A DNA stretch of 64,000 nucleotides, taken from the NCBI GenBank assembly GCA_000402775.1, contig AQSC01000060.1:34503-98502 (forward strand). Direction: 5' to 3'. The notes under the pieces are model-generated. The model saw only the letters and a program-made list of their open reading frames with translations. It was not told the origin of the DNA and did not search any database. Position 1 is the stretch's first letter. Each line of letters opens with the position of its first letter. The DNA comes from Euryarchaeota archaeon SCGC AAA252-I15 (lineage in GTDB: Archaea > Altiarchaeota > Altiarchaeia > IMC4 > SCGC-AAA252-I15). A program made the translations under genes and the position numbers. Shown here piece after piece: positions 17,032 to 24,530 of the stretch.

Positions 17032-17691
17032 ATGATTTTTGACATCCACGTTCACACAAACGTGGTTGACGGGAAGAACACTCCAAGGGAAGTCGTCGAG
17101 CAGACTAGAAAAATCGGCTTGGACGGTATTGCTATTGTAGACCACAATGAAGTGTGCGGGAACGTCGCAGCCCAAAGATTAGCGGGTAAAGGTTTCACTG
17201 TAGTTCCGGGGATAGAGTTTTCCACAACCAGAGGGCATATCATCTGCCTCGGTTCCGTGGACGTACCGGAAAAATACTTGGGAGTCACCTACAGGAGGGA
17301 GAAGTACGCGGCTCCTGAAGAAATTCTCGACTTGATAAAAGACATTGGCGGAATCGCAATCGCCGCACACCCTTATGATAAGATACGCAAGGGTGTGGGA
17401 GACGTGGTATACGACCTGTCTTTTGACGCAATTGAAGTGAAAAACGGCCACACGCTATTGAATACGAAAAATCCATTGCAAGTCGCCGACGAACTTGGCT
17501 TGCCCAAGGTCGGGGGCTCAGACGCCCACAACATAAACGAGATCGGAAACATTTGCATTGAATTCGAGGGAGAAGACGTAATTGACGCCATACGGAAAAA
17601 CAGTGTGAAAATCGTTTCTAAGAGCCGGCTTACGATTCTGGCCTCCTTTATGAGAAGCGGGATACTCAAAGCCTACTTCGGATTCGAGTAG
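17032..17691 (+). CDS. PHP-domain metal-dependent phosphoesterase
   Basis: The 219-residue protein is a compact PHP domain. Metal ligands are visible in FDIHVHTNVVDG, IVDHNE, PGIEFST, AIAAHPYD, and the C-terminal GGSDAHNINEIGN. This pattern matches the small archaeal PHP proteins related to histidinol phosphatase and to RNase/AMP phosphatases. The substrate cannot be told from the sequence. The gene stands alone between T-rich tracts on both sides, so it is probably transcribed by itself. Confidence 0.85.
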   Translation: MIFDIHVHTNVVDGKNTPREVVEQTRKIGLDGIAIVDHNEVCGNVAAQRLAGKGFTVVPGIEFSTTRGHIICLGSVDVPEKYLGVTYRREKYAAPEEILDLIKDIGGIAIAAHPYDKIRKGVGDVVYDLSFDAIEVKNGHTLLNTKNPLQVADELGLPKVGGSDAHNINEIGNICIEFEGEDVIDAIRKNSVKIVSKSRLTILASFMRSGILKAYFGFE

Positions 17692-17697
17692 TATTAT

Positions 17698-17716
17698 CTC
17701 TTTTTTATTCTTTTTT
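17698..17716 (+). terminator. T-rich terminator after the PHP gene, possibly also box A of trpE
   Basis: Two runs of six T separated by ATTC begin seven bases after the PHP gene stop. The first run with ATT is 30-37 bases before the trpE ATG at 17738, so this tract may also serve as its TATA box. Confidence 0.5.
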
Positions 17717-17737
17717 GTGAAATCCTTAAAATTAACG

Positions 17738-19153
17738 ATGATCGTAAACCAGTTTTCAGAAGAGTTCGACGTAGTCGAATTGGAGCCGCTCGCAGTGTAC
17801 GAAGAGTTTATGGGGGAGGGAACGTACATCCTTGAGTCTGCGGAAGGGGGGGAGAAGGTTGCCAGATACTCTATCTTGGGTTTGAATCCGGCATTAAGGT
17901 TTAAGATAAAGGACGGGAAAGCTGATGTTTCACGCAATAATTCTTTCCTTGAAGAAATCAGGGTGCCTGACTCAGACCCTTTGACGGTGGTAAGGGAGAT
18001 TCTAGGTCAAGTACAGCTTACGGAAGGTCTAAAATCAAGGTTTGCGGGAGGGCTTGTAGGCTACATTTCATACGACTTTATAAGGTATCTCATAGACCTG
18101 GACTCAAACAGGAAAGACGTTTTAAAGCAACCTGACTGCGAGTTCGTGCTCGCCAGAAACAATATTGTATTCGACCACGTTGCGAGAAAAATACACCTGA
18201 TATCAAACGTCTTCGGGAAAGAAGACGAGCAGGACGCAAAAAGCGACCTTGAAAAACTCAAAGAAAAGTTCCTGGACCTCCCGTTAAACATGCCTTCAGT
18301 GTCTGCGAAAAACTATTCTGAAAGAGAGATAGACTTTTCTTCGAACATGAACCAGCATGAATACGAGGAGTCAGTGCGCGCGGGAGTTGAATACATTAAG
18401 GCTGGCGACATTTTCCAGGTTGTGTTAAGCCAGAGGCTTTCCTGCGACTACAAGAAAAACCCGATTCCAGTGTATGAGGCGCTAAAAAAGATTAATCCGT
18501 CGTCATACATGTACTACCTAGATTTTGGTGAACGGCAGATTGTGGGATCCTCCCCGGAAATGCTAGTTCGAGTGGAAGGAAGACAAGTCTTAACATACCC
18601 TATTGCAGGCACCCGCTCCCGGGGGAAAACGATTCGGGAGGATGATTCCCTGGCAAAAGAGATGACAGCCGACGAGAAAGAGCGTGCAGAGCACGTCATG
18701 CTCGTAGATCTTGGTAGGAATGATTTAGGCAGGGTTTCGGATTTTGGATCTGTCAGGGTTAACAAGTTCATGGATGTTGAGAAGTATAGTCACGTCCAGC
18801 ATATGGTAAGCGAGGTCGAAGGCATTCTTAAGAAAGATTGTGATGCCATTGACGCATTGAAATCAGTCTTCCCGGCGGGGACTGTTTCCGGTGCTCCTAA
18901 AGTGCGCGCCATGGAGATTATTGACGAGCTTGAACCAGACAGACGAGGAATCTATGCAGGGTGTGTGGGATACGCATCCTTCAACGGGAACATGGATACT
19001 GCGATAACGATTAGGACTCTGGTTTTCGAGGGGGGTAAAGCGTACGCTCAAGCAGGTGCGGGGATAGTGGCAGACAGCATCCCGAAAAACGAGTTCAAGG
19101 AGACTCTGAAAAAAGCCAAGGCAACCCTCAAAGCAGTCAGCGTCACGATATAG
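17738..19153 (+). CDS. trpE: Anthranilate synthase component I
   Basis: The 471-residue chorismate-utilising enzyme has the TrpE core QVVLSQRL, GSSPEMLVRV, YPIAGTRSRGKT, DLGRNDLGRV, and the metal-binding C-terminal region VFPAGTVSGAPKVRAMEII. PIAGT, with alanine where PabB proteins have lysine, supports anthranilate synthase over aminodeoxychorismate synthase. A GTG at 17717 is in frame; the ATG at 17738 is preferred because a T-rich box lies at the right distance upstream. No TrpG amidotransferase or other trp gene is adjacent, so the pathway is dispersed in this genome. Confidence 0.9.
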   Translation: MIVNQFSEEFDVVELEPLAVYEEFMGEGTYILESAEGGEKVARYSILGLNPALRFKIKDGKADVSRNNSFLEEIRVPDSDPLTVVREILGQVQLTEGLKSRFAGGLVGYISYDFIRYLIDLDSNRKDVLKQPDCEFVLARNNIVFDHVARKIHLISNVFGKEDEQDAKSDLEKLKEKFLDLPLNMPSVSAKNYSEREIDFSSNMNQHEYEESVRAGVEYIKAGDIFQVVLSQRLSCDYKKNPIPVYEALKKINPSSYMYYLDFGERQIVGSSPEMLVRVEGRQVLTYPIAGTRSRGKTIREDDSLAKEMTADEKERAEHVMLVDLGRNDLGRVSDFGSVRVNKFMDVEKYSHVQHMVSEVEGILKKDCDAIDALKSVFPAGTVSGAPKVRAMEIIDELEPDRRGIYAGCVGYASFNGNMDTAITIRTLVFEGGKAYAQAGAGIVADSIPKNEFKETLKKAKATLKAVSVTI

Positions 19154-19163
19154 GGAGAAGCAG

Positions 19164-19173
19164 TATTTATTAA
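19164..19173 (+). promoter_or_regulatory. TATA-like box A before pcc1
   Basis: TATTTATTAA lies about 30 bases before the GTG/ATG start codons at 19198/19201. Confidence 0.45.
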
Positions 19174-19200
19174 GGGGGGCTAAATAATGTTTCTCGCGTG

Positions 19201-19437
19201 ATGAATTCCATAAAAATCATGTTAGAGTTGCCGGAGGAAAACGTTAAAGCCATCTTGGACTCGATCGAGCCTGAGACGAAAAGCGAGCTTATGCGAAGAT
19301 CAAAAGTCTTGCTTGAAGGCGATGATGGGAAACTGACTTTAAACATTAAGGCAGACGACCTCTCCTCGCTGAGGGCTTGCCTTAACACTTACATGAGGTG
19401 GACTATCATGGTCTATGAATTATTAGAGGTGAATTAA
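19201..19437 (+). CDS. pcc1: KEOPS complex subunit Pcc1
   Basis: The 78-residue protein matches the CTAG/Pcc1 family: a beta-beta pair ending in a long helix with the signature IKADDLSSLRACLNTYMRW. Pcc1 is the dimerising subunit of KEOPS, which makes the t6A modification at position 37 of ANN-decoding tRNAs with Kae1, Bud32 and Cgi121. None of those partners are in the window. A GTG at 19198 immediately before the ATG is an alternative start. Two bases separate it from the prefoldin beta gene; this pairing is common in archaea. Confidence 0.88.
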   Translation: MNSIKIMLELPEENVKAILDSIEPETKSELMRRSKVLLEGDDGKLTLNIKADDLSSLRACLNTYMRWTIMVYELLEVN

Positions 19438-19439
19438 GG

Positions 19440-19802
19440 ATGGACATACCAAAACAATTACAGGACAAGTTGGCGCAATTTCAAAACGTGCAAAACCAAC
19501 TGCAAATGCTGTCAATACAAAAACAACAGCTTGTAGTGCAGTCTGCGGAAGTGGAAAACGCATTGATAGAACTCGGAAAACCAGGTAAAGGAAAGATTTA
19601 CAAGGCTGCTGGAAGCATTCTAATCGAAACCAGCAAGGAAGACAGCGAGAAATTCTTGGGTGAAAGCAAGGAGACTGTTGCAGCAAGAATTGGAATCTTC
19701 GAGAAACAAGAGAAAAAACTCGCCGAAAAATTCGGCGAACTAAAGACCGAGATTGAGTCAATGATTGGCCAGGGTGCAGGCAAACCTCCAAACGCAGGAT
19801 AA
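19440..19802 (+). CDS. pfdB: Prefoldin beta subunit
   Basis: The 120-residue protein is a long coiled coil broken in the middle by a short beta hairpin (about 48-66, with GKIYKAAGSILIE). It starts with the typical QDKLAQFQNVQNQLQMLSIQKQQ heptads (given in two parts: QDKLAQFQNV, QNQLQMLSIQ). Prefoldin is a hexamer of two alpha and four beta subunits that holds unfolded proteins for the thermosome. It is coupled to pcc1 upstream by a two-base gap. The gene after it, a lipoprotein, starts four bases after its stop. Confidence 0.93.
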   Translation: MDIPKQLQDKLAQFQNVQNQLQMLSIQKQQLVVQSAEVENALIELGKPGKGKIYKAAGSILIETSKEDSEKFLGESKETVAARIGIFEKQEKKLAEKFGELKTEIESMIGQGAGKPPNAG

Positions 19803-19806
19803 GCTC

Positions 19807-20385
19807 ATGCGGTTTCTCCTGACAGTAGTTTTCCTACTACTGGCTTCCGGTTGCCTTGGCAACCCCGACAGGACTCTATCCTACAAGGAGTTTTTTTACG
19901 CTTACGGCAGGTTTGTTGAATCCGACTACTTGATGGGCAAGTGGCGCGGGACGTGCGTTTTTCCCTTAAACGATGAGTCCAACGTCATCCTAATCGCGAA
20001 GGTGATCGAACGGGGGGAGGAAGCCGAAGTCAAGTGTTATTGGAAAAACGAGCCTGTTGGAGTAGGTGAGGGAGTTGGCGTACTACTTTCTGACGGGCAA
20101 AGCGACATAGACCCTGGCTGGTACGGCTGCGGGAAAAGCCAAGAGTTTTCCAGACTACTTAGGGATGCAGTCCACAATCCAGGCTCAAATCTCGCCCACC
20201 TCGGATCCGGATTAGGCGGGAAAGAGAATGCAACATCATATGTGATAGTATCGAAATGCCATTTCTGGGATGAAAACTATTGTGAGCGGATAAAGAGCAG
20301 GTTTTGCAGGCTAGATAACTCTTCAGATATTATTAGCGTCGCCTATGCCGTACTGGATGATGAATCTGGGGGAGTCTACTGGTAA
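19807..20385 (+). CDS. Cysteine-containing putative lipoprotein of unknown function
   Basis: With the ATG at 19807 the protein has 192 residues and begins with a lipoprotein signal: hydrophobic FLLTVVFLLL followed by a lipobox ASGC, with Cys16 as the lipidated residue. An upstream in-frame start would lie inside prefoldin and spoil the signal. The mature part contains further cysteines in regularly spaced short motifs (for example GTC, VKC, YGC, SKC, NYC, RFC), which suggests disulfides outside the cell. No family is recognised. It follows prefoldin by four bases but need not share its function. Confidence 0.7.
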   Translation: MRFLLTVVFLLLASGCLGNPDRTLSYKEFFYAYGRFVESDYLMGKWRGTCVFPLNDESNVILIAKVIERGEEAEVKCYWKNEPVGVGEGVGVLLSDGQSDIDPGWYGCGKSQEFSRLLRDAVHNPGSNLAHLGSGLGGKENATSYVIVSKCHFWDENYCERIKSRFCRLDNSSDIISVAYAVLDDESGGVYW

Positions 20386-20388
20386 AAC

Positions 20389-20658
20389 TCACTCCTCAAA
20401 TCTTACGAGATACTGTTCGTGGCTGAAGTCTGCGACATCGATCACGGTTCGCCCGTAGTATTTTCGCATGAACTCGATCATGTCTTCCCTGCCCAGGATG
20501 ACCGCGTTTATTGGCTCTGAAGGATTGAAGCAGACCCGGTAGCTGTCCAGCTCGGTTTCTATGCGAATGATCTTTTCCTTAAATTGAGAGTTGAGGATAT
20601 TCATAAGCTTGCGTTCGCTTAAGAGTATGCCCGACACGTCTTTTGCGTTTACTTTCAT
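20389..20658 (-). CDS. Small protein of unknown function
   Basis: The 89-residue protein has an N-terminal helical part and two or three predicted strands (RIETELDSYRVCF; AVILGRE), and no membrane segment. It is convergent with the lipoprotein gene (three bases apart) and divergent from the basic-protein gene at 20697, with an AT-rich 38-base gap that could hold promoters for both. I do not recognise the family. Confidence 0.55.
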   Translation of the reverse strand: MKVNAKDVSGILLSERKLMNILNSQFKEKIIRIETELDSYRVCFNPSEPINAVILGREDMIEFMRKYYGRTVIDVADFSHEQYLVRFEE

Positions 20659-20696
20659 CGTGAAGAGTATATTAACTCCATCAATATATAAAGGAG

Positions 20697-20996
20697 ATGG
20701 CGAGCAAGAAATTTAATAATCAGGGTAAAAGCCAAATCTTAAAGCATCTGGAACACCTGTTAAATTCTAGTGCGTCATACAACCTTTTTGTCGACCCCCT
20801 CGGGATTTACCTTGAGATTAAGGAGTCTTTGGGAAAGCGGAAGAAGATGAGTGTGAAACGGGAGAAGCTTAAGTCCGAGTCAAACCATTTGTCCAAGGGC
20901 AAGCGGAAGCGGATTTCGACGAACAAGCGGACTCGCCCGAAGATTCGGACGGTGAAAAAAGGCAGGACCGTGAAGCTTAAAGGGATAGTTTATTAA
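20697..20996 (+). CDS. Small highly basic protein, possible nucleic-acid binding
   Basis: The 99-residue protein has a short folded N-terminal part (about 1-45, with YNLFVDPLGIYLEIKE) and a C-terminal half very rich in lysine and arginine (KGKRKRISTNKRTRPKIR and more). Such tails usually bind RNA or DNA. No known ribosomal protein or chromatin protein was recognised. The gene at 21003, also with a basic start, follows by six bases, so the two are probably cotranscribed. Confidence 0.6.
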   Translation: MASKKFNNQGKSQILKHLEHLLNSSASYNLFVDPLGIYLEIKESLGKRKKMSVKREKLKSESNHLSKGKRKRISTNKRTRPKIRTVKKGRTVKLKGIVY

Positions 20997-21002
20997 GATA
21001 GT

Positions 21003-21284
21003 ATGGCCCAGAAAAAAAAGAGAAGGGTAAAGGAAAACCAGGTCGTTTCCGAGTTCATAGACCAGATCGATGAGGGAATTGTCGAGTCAGGGGATAAGAT
21101 AATAGTGACACGCAGGGTTGATGAAGGTTCAAAATTGAGTACAGGGGAAGTTGTTTTCTCCCACTTCGACAGCATCATGGGTCCAACAATCTTGCATCAT
21201 GACATTCCCGGCCAAGGGGAGTATGGGATAATTCCTGTGGCAGACATAAAGAAAATAAGAATCATCTATCCGAGGAAAGTGTGA
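21003..21284 (+). CDS. Small protein of unknown function with a basic N terminus
   Basis: The 93-residue protein starts with the basic stretch AQKKKRRVKE and continues as a beta-rich domain containing VVFSHFDSIMGPTILHHD. The FD-x-x-x-GPT-I motif resembles the first strand pair of longin/roadblock-like domains in archaeal proteins, but this is too weak to assign a family. It lies six bases after the basic 99-residue protein and ends six bases before the convergent mptE. Confidence 0.6.
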   Translation: MAQKKKRRVKENQVVSEFIDQIDEGIVESGDKIIVTRRVDEGSKLSTGEVVFSHFDSIMGPTILHHDIPGQGEYGIIPVADIKKIRIIYPRKV

Positions 21285-21290
21285 TTTAGA

Positions 21291-21989
21291 TTACTTTAGT
21301 GGAATGTTTTCAAGTTCAACTCCCCCTGAAGTCAGATTCACTATCGGAACATCCGTTTTCCCGGCCAACTCGGTAAGAAGCTTCTTTCCAATATAGAGTT
21401 TCTTCTTTTTCCTAATTGGATCGAATGTGCCGGAGTACTCCCCGATTTCCTCTCCAAAGTCCATGCCTGCGAGGTAAATGGTCTTAGGCTTGTAGTGCTC
21501 CGCCAGATAAATGGCCCGGTCGCCGTCGGTGAAACCCCCGAAGTTTTTGACGTTCTTTGAGGGCTCAACCTGAGTCGTCCCGAAAACTGTGCCTTCAAGC
21601 TCGGGGACAACATCCTTGAGTTTCGCGATGTTGTCGCCGTGGGCGTGGACGACTGTGACGACACCTTCACAGTTAGCCTTAATCGTGGAGGGGATGTCGC
21701 CGTCCAAGTCAGTCACGTGAAAGTTAGGTAGTATGCTCTCCCCCATAAAAAGCCGGATAGAACCATCCACTGAAATGAGCACGTCCTCATCTGCCCTACC
21801 CCCCACTACCCTAAAGAAATCCTCTTTAAGCGACGGTCCGCACCCGAAAACATAAACCTCCTTCCCACGAATACCTTCGCGAAAAAGAACATCATCCCAC
21901 AAGGAAACTAAACCATCCAAAACGTCCCGGGCCCGCTCATCATCAACCCGGCTTAAACCAATCAGCCCCTGAATCTCCGCGTAATCCAT
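21291..21989 (-). CDS. mptE: 6-hydroxymethyl-7,8-dihydropterin pyrophosphokinase, MptE type (DUF115)
   Basis: The 232-residue protein belongs to the DUF115/MptE family, which attaches pyrophosphate to 6-hydroxymethyl-dihydropterin for methanopterin or folate synthesis in archaea that lack FolK. Visible family motifs are VFGCGPSL, LISVDGS, VTDLDGD, VHAHGDN and NFGGFTDGDRA. Length is normal for the archaeal enzyme. It is divergent from the KsgA gene across a 34-base gap. Confidence 0.88.
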   Translation of the reverse strand: MDYAEIQGLIGLSRVDDERARDVLDGLVSLWDDVLFREGIRGKEVYVFGCGPSLKEDFFRVVGGRADEDVLISVDGSIRLFMGESILPNFHVTDLDGDIPSTIKANCEGVVTVVHAHGDNIAKLKDVVPELEGTVFGTTQVEPSKNVKNFGGFTDGDRAIYLAEHYKPKTIYLAGMDFGEEIGEYSGTFDPIRKKKKLYIGKKLLTELAGKTDVPIVNLTSGGVELENIPLK

Positions 21990-22023
21990 ATTCTTTTAAT
22001 CTAAAAGAGATTAGTCTACTAAA

Positions 22024-22734
22024 ATGCTTCCTTTAGGCGATGGTTTGAGCGGCCGCTACATAATGGTGGACGATGCTCTTTTAGAAAGGCTCTGCGAGTA
22101 TGCGGATGTAAGGAAAGGAGACACCATCCTCGAAATCGGCGCGGGCACGGGGAATCTCACGGAAGTCTTGCTTGAACACGGGGCGAATGTTGTGGCCATA
22201 GAGAAGGATCCGAGATATTTTAACTACCTTGAAAAATCCTTTAAAGGAGAAGTGGGGCTCACAGTAATTCGCGGGGATGCCGTGAAAATCGACTTGCCCG
22301 CAGCCAGCAAGGTCGTCTCAAACATCCCTTACGCAATTTCGAAAAAACTAATTCTAAAGTTGATTCGAATAGATTATGAAAAAATTGTCATCGTCTGTCA
22401 AAGAGAGTTTGCAAAAAAGCTTAATGCAAATGCAGGAGAAAATAACTACAGATTCATCTCAGCCATCACTCAGACCGTCTGCAAGGTAAAAGTGCGCGAG
22501 GAAGTGCCACCTAGCGCATTCAACCCTAAACCCAAGGTCTGGTCGGCGGTAGTTGAGTTGACACCTAAAAGCCACTTTAACGAAAAGTATGCGAAAACTC
22601 TTCAAAAACTTTTCAACCACAAAAACAAGAATATCCGAAACATCCTGGAAGACGCCCCTAAAGCATATTCAGAGGGAAAACCGTGTGACCTATCACCCCA
22701 ACAGCTTATGAATTTGATTAAAAAAGTAAATTAA
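22024..22734 (+). CDS. rsmA: 16S rRNA adenine dimethyltransferase (KsgA/Dim1)
   Basis: The 236-residue Rossmann methyltransferase dimethylates two adjacent adenosines near the 3' end of 16S rRNA. The SAM-binding motif is LEIGAGTGNLTEVLL (about 37-51), VVAIEKD provides the acidic ribose contact, and the catalytic NIPY motif is in VVSNIPYAIS. It is a little shorter than most family members, with a small C-terminal helical domain. It is transcribed divergently from mptE; PdxS follows on the same strand after 47 bases. Confidence 0.92.
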   Translation: MLPLGDGLSGRYIMVDDALLERLCEYADVRKGDTILEIGAGTGNLTEVLLEHGANVVAIEKDPRYFNYLEKSFKGEVGLTVIRGDAVKIDLPAASKVVSNIPYAISKKLILKLIRIDYEKIVIVCQREFAKKLNANAGENNYRFISAITQTVCKVKVREEVPPSAFNPKPKVWSAVVELTPKSHFNEKYAKTLQKLFNHKNKNIRNILEDAPKAYSEGKPCDLSPQQLMNLIKKVN

Positions 22735-22781
22735 TTTTTAACTCATATTCCACAATAACATAGTTACGTAAGTGATTCACG

Positions 22782-23669
22782 ATGAAAAAGAAGACTGGAA
22801 CGAAACTGCTTAAGGAAGGATTCGCCAAAATGGTGAAAGGCGGGGTCATCATGGACGTGACCGACGCCAAGCAAGCGAAGATTGCAGAGGAGGCGGGGGC
22901 TGTCGCCGTTATGGCCTTAGAGCGAGTGCCCGCAGACATTCGCGCAGACGGGGGTGTGGCTCGGATGAGCGATCCCGCAAAGATTCTTGAGATTATAGAT
23001 ACTGTAACGATTCCTGTCATGGCGAAGGCGAGGATCGGCCACTTCGTCGAAGCCCAGATTCTTGAGGCGTTGGGCGTTGACATGGTGGATGAATCCGAAG
23101 TCTTAACGCCTGCCGACGAGGCCCACCACATCGACAAGACAAAGTTTACCATACCTTTTGTTTGTGGCTGCAGGGATTTGGGTGAAGCTCTCCGAAGGAT
23201 TTCTGAAGGAGCCGCGATGATACGGACTAAGGGTGAGGCAGGGACAGGAAACATCGTTGAGGCGGTAAGGCACATGAGGGCCGTTCTGGGAGAGATTGAG
23301 AAAATCAAGTCCATGAGCGAGGACGAATTATACAAGGAGGCGAAGGACCTTCAAGCGCCTATCGACTTGGTGAGGGAAGTGAAAATATTGGGTAGGCTTC
23401 CAGTCGTTAATTTTTGTGCTGGAGGGATTGCAACTCCCGCTGACGCAGCCCTTATGATGCAGCTTGGAGCTGACGGAAACTTTGTGGGCTCGGGTATTTT
23501 CAAGAGTGAGGAGCCTGAAAAGCGGGCTAAGGCGATTGTTGAGGCGACATTGCATTTCAACGACCCTAAGCTTTTAGCCGAGATTTCCAGGGGGCTTTCA
23601 GGCCCTATGAAGGGTATTGACATTCGCGAACTTGATGAGAAACAACTCTTGCAGACTAGGGGATGGTAA
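22782..23669 (+). CDS. pdxS: Pyridoxal 5'-phosphate synthase, synthase subunit
   Basis: The 295-residue TIM-barrel protein makes PLP from ribose 5-phosphate, glyceraldehyde 3-phosphate and ammonia. It begins with [20 protein letters not shown] (lysine-rich start typical of PdxS) and has [20 protein letters not shown], the catalytic lysine in MAKARIGHF, the second lysine in [12 protein letters not shown], and the phosphate loop [14 protein letters not shown], where Asn replaces the usual Val. Its glutaminase partner PdxT is encoded at 27185, separated by a CBS gene and a P-type ATPase gene on the same strand. Confidence 0.95.
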   Translation: MKKKTGTKLLKEGFAKMVKGGVIMDVTDAKQAKIAEEAGAVAVMALERVPADIRADGGVARMSDPAKILEIIDTVTIPVMAKARIGHFVEAQILEALGVDMVDESEVLTPADEAHHIDKTKFTIPFVCGCRDLGEALRRISEGAAMIRTKGEAGTGNIVEAVRHMRAVLGEIEKIKSMSEDELYKEAKDLQAPIDLVREVKILGRLPVVNFCAGGIATPADAALMMQLGADGNFVGSGIFKSEEPEKRAKAIVEATLHFNDPKLLAEISRGLSGPMKGIDIRELDEKQLLQTRGW

Positions 23670-24478
23670 TGCTTGTTAAGGAGTTTATGCGGAAGGATTT
23701 TTTAACTGTTAGTCCGGGAGAGGACGTTGTTACTGCCGGAAACCGCCTCCTTGAGAAACACACTTCTTGTGCGGTGGTTGAGGATTCTGATGGAATGCTT
23801 TTGGGGATGCTTTCTAAGGAAGGTTTTGTCTTGAGTGTGAAGTATCTTGGAGGGAATCCTTTAGCCGATTTCAAGGTTTCCGACTTTATGGAACACAACG
23901 TCGAGACAGTAAAGCCTGACGACACTATAATGGATGCCGTGGAGTCGCTCCTTGAAGTGCCGTACAGGATTGACCGGCTTCCCGTTGTGGATGAAGCCGG
24001 GAAAGTCCAAGGGATTCTGACAAAGGAGAACATAATGCATTTTTTCAGGGACGAGATTCACGGTAAATTCAAGGTTAAGGATCTTATGCGATATGACCCA
24101 ACTTGCGTTTATGATTACATCCCAATTAGGGATGTTTTAATCAAATTAGACACGTCAAGCGAAAAGAGAGTCCTAGTCCTTGAAGGGAAAAAACTTGTAG
24201 GAATTATTACAATACTTGATCTCGCCATGGCTTTTTTCAAGGAGCGGTTGGAGAAAGGTGATGTCTTTGACTGGGATATTTACGCAGACATTAATGCCGA
24301 ACACGTGATGACAAGAAATCCGATTACTGTTGGTAATAAGGCAGACGCCAATGAAGCCGTGACCATCATGTTAGACAATAAGATAGGGGGTGTCCCAGTT
24401 TTAAACGATATATTAAACGGGGTGATTTCAAGGACTGAAATCGTTAAGGGATACAAAATATTCTGCGATCAGGGATAG
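23663..24478 (+). CDS. Protein with four CBS domains (two Bateman modules)
   Basis: The 271-residue protein consists of four CBS domains in tandem at about 3-60, 70-130, 136-190 and 213-268, with motifs such as [20 protein letters not shown] and [11 protein letters not shown]. It has no catalytic domain. CBS pairs usually bind AMP, ATP or SAM and act as sensors. The start overlaps the last seven bases of pdxS; an ATG at 23669 is an alternative. The calcium ATPase gene follows after 52 bases. A role in sensing nucleotides for one of its neighbours is possible but not shown. Confidence 0.85.
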   Translation: MVMLVKEFMRKDFLTVSPGEDVVTAGNRLLEKHTSCAVVEDSDGMLLGMLSKEGFVLSVKYLGGNPLADFKVSDFMEHNVETVKPDDTIMDAVESLLEVPYRIDRLPVVDEAGKVQGILTKENIMHFFRDEIHGKFKVKDLMRYDPTCVYDYIPIRDVLIKLDTSSEKRVLVLEGKKLVGIITILDLAMAFFKERLEKGDVFDWDIYADINAEHVMTRNPITVGNKADANEAVTIMLDNKIGGVPVLNDILNGVISRTEIVKGYKIFCDQG

Positions 24479-24530
24479 ACTCCCCTAATCCCTTTTTATG
24501 CCCCAAAGGGGATAAATTATAATAACTGAG

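Noticed and set aside
24490..24510. Six-base inverted repeat between the CBS and calcium-pump genes
   Set aside because: The stem is short with a nine-base loop and no following T-run, so it is not a convincing terminator or operator.
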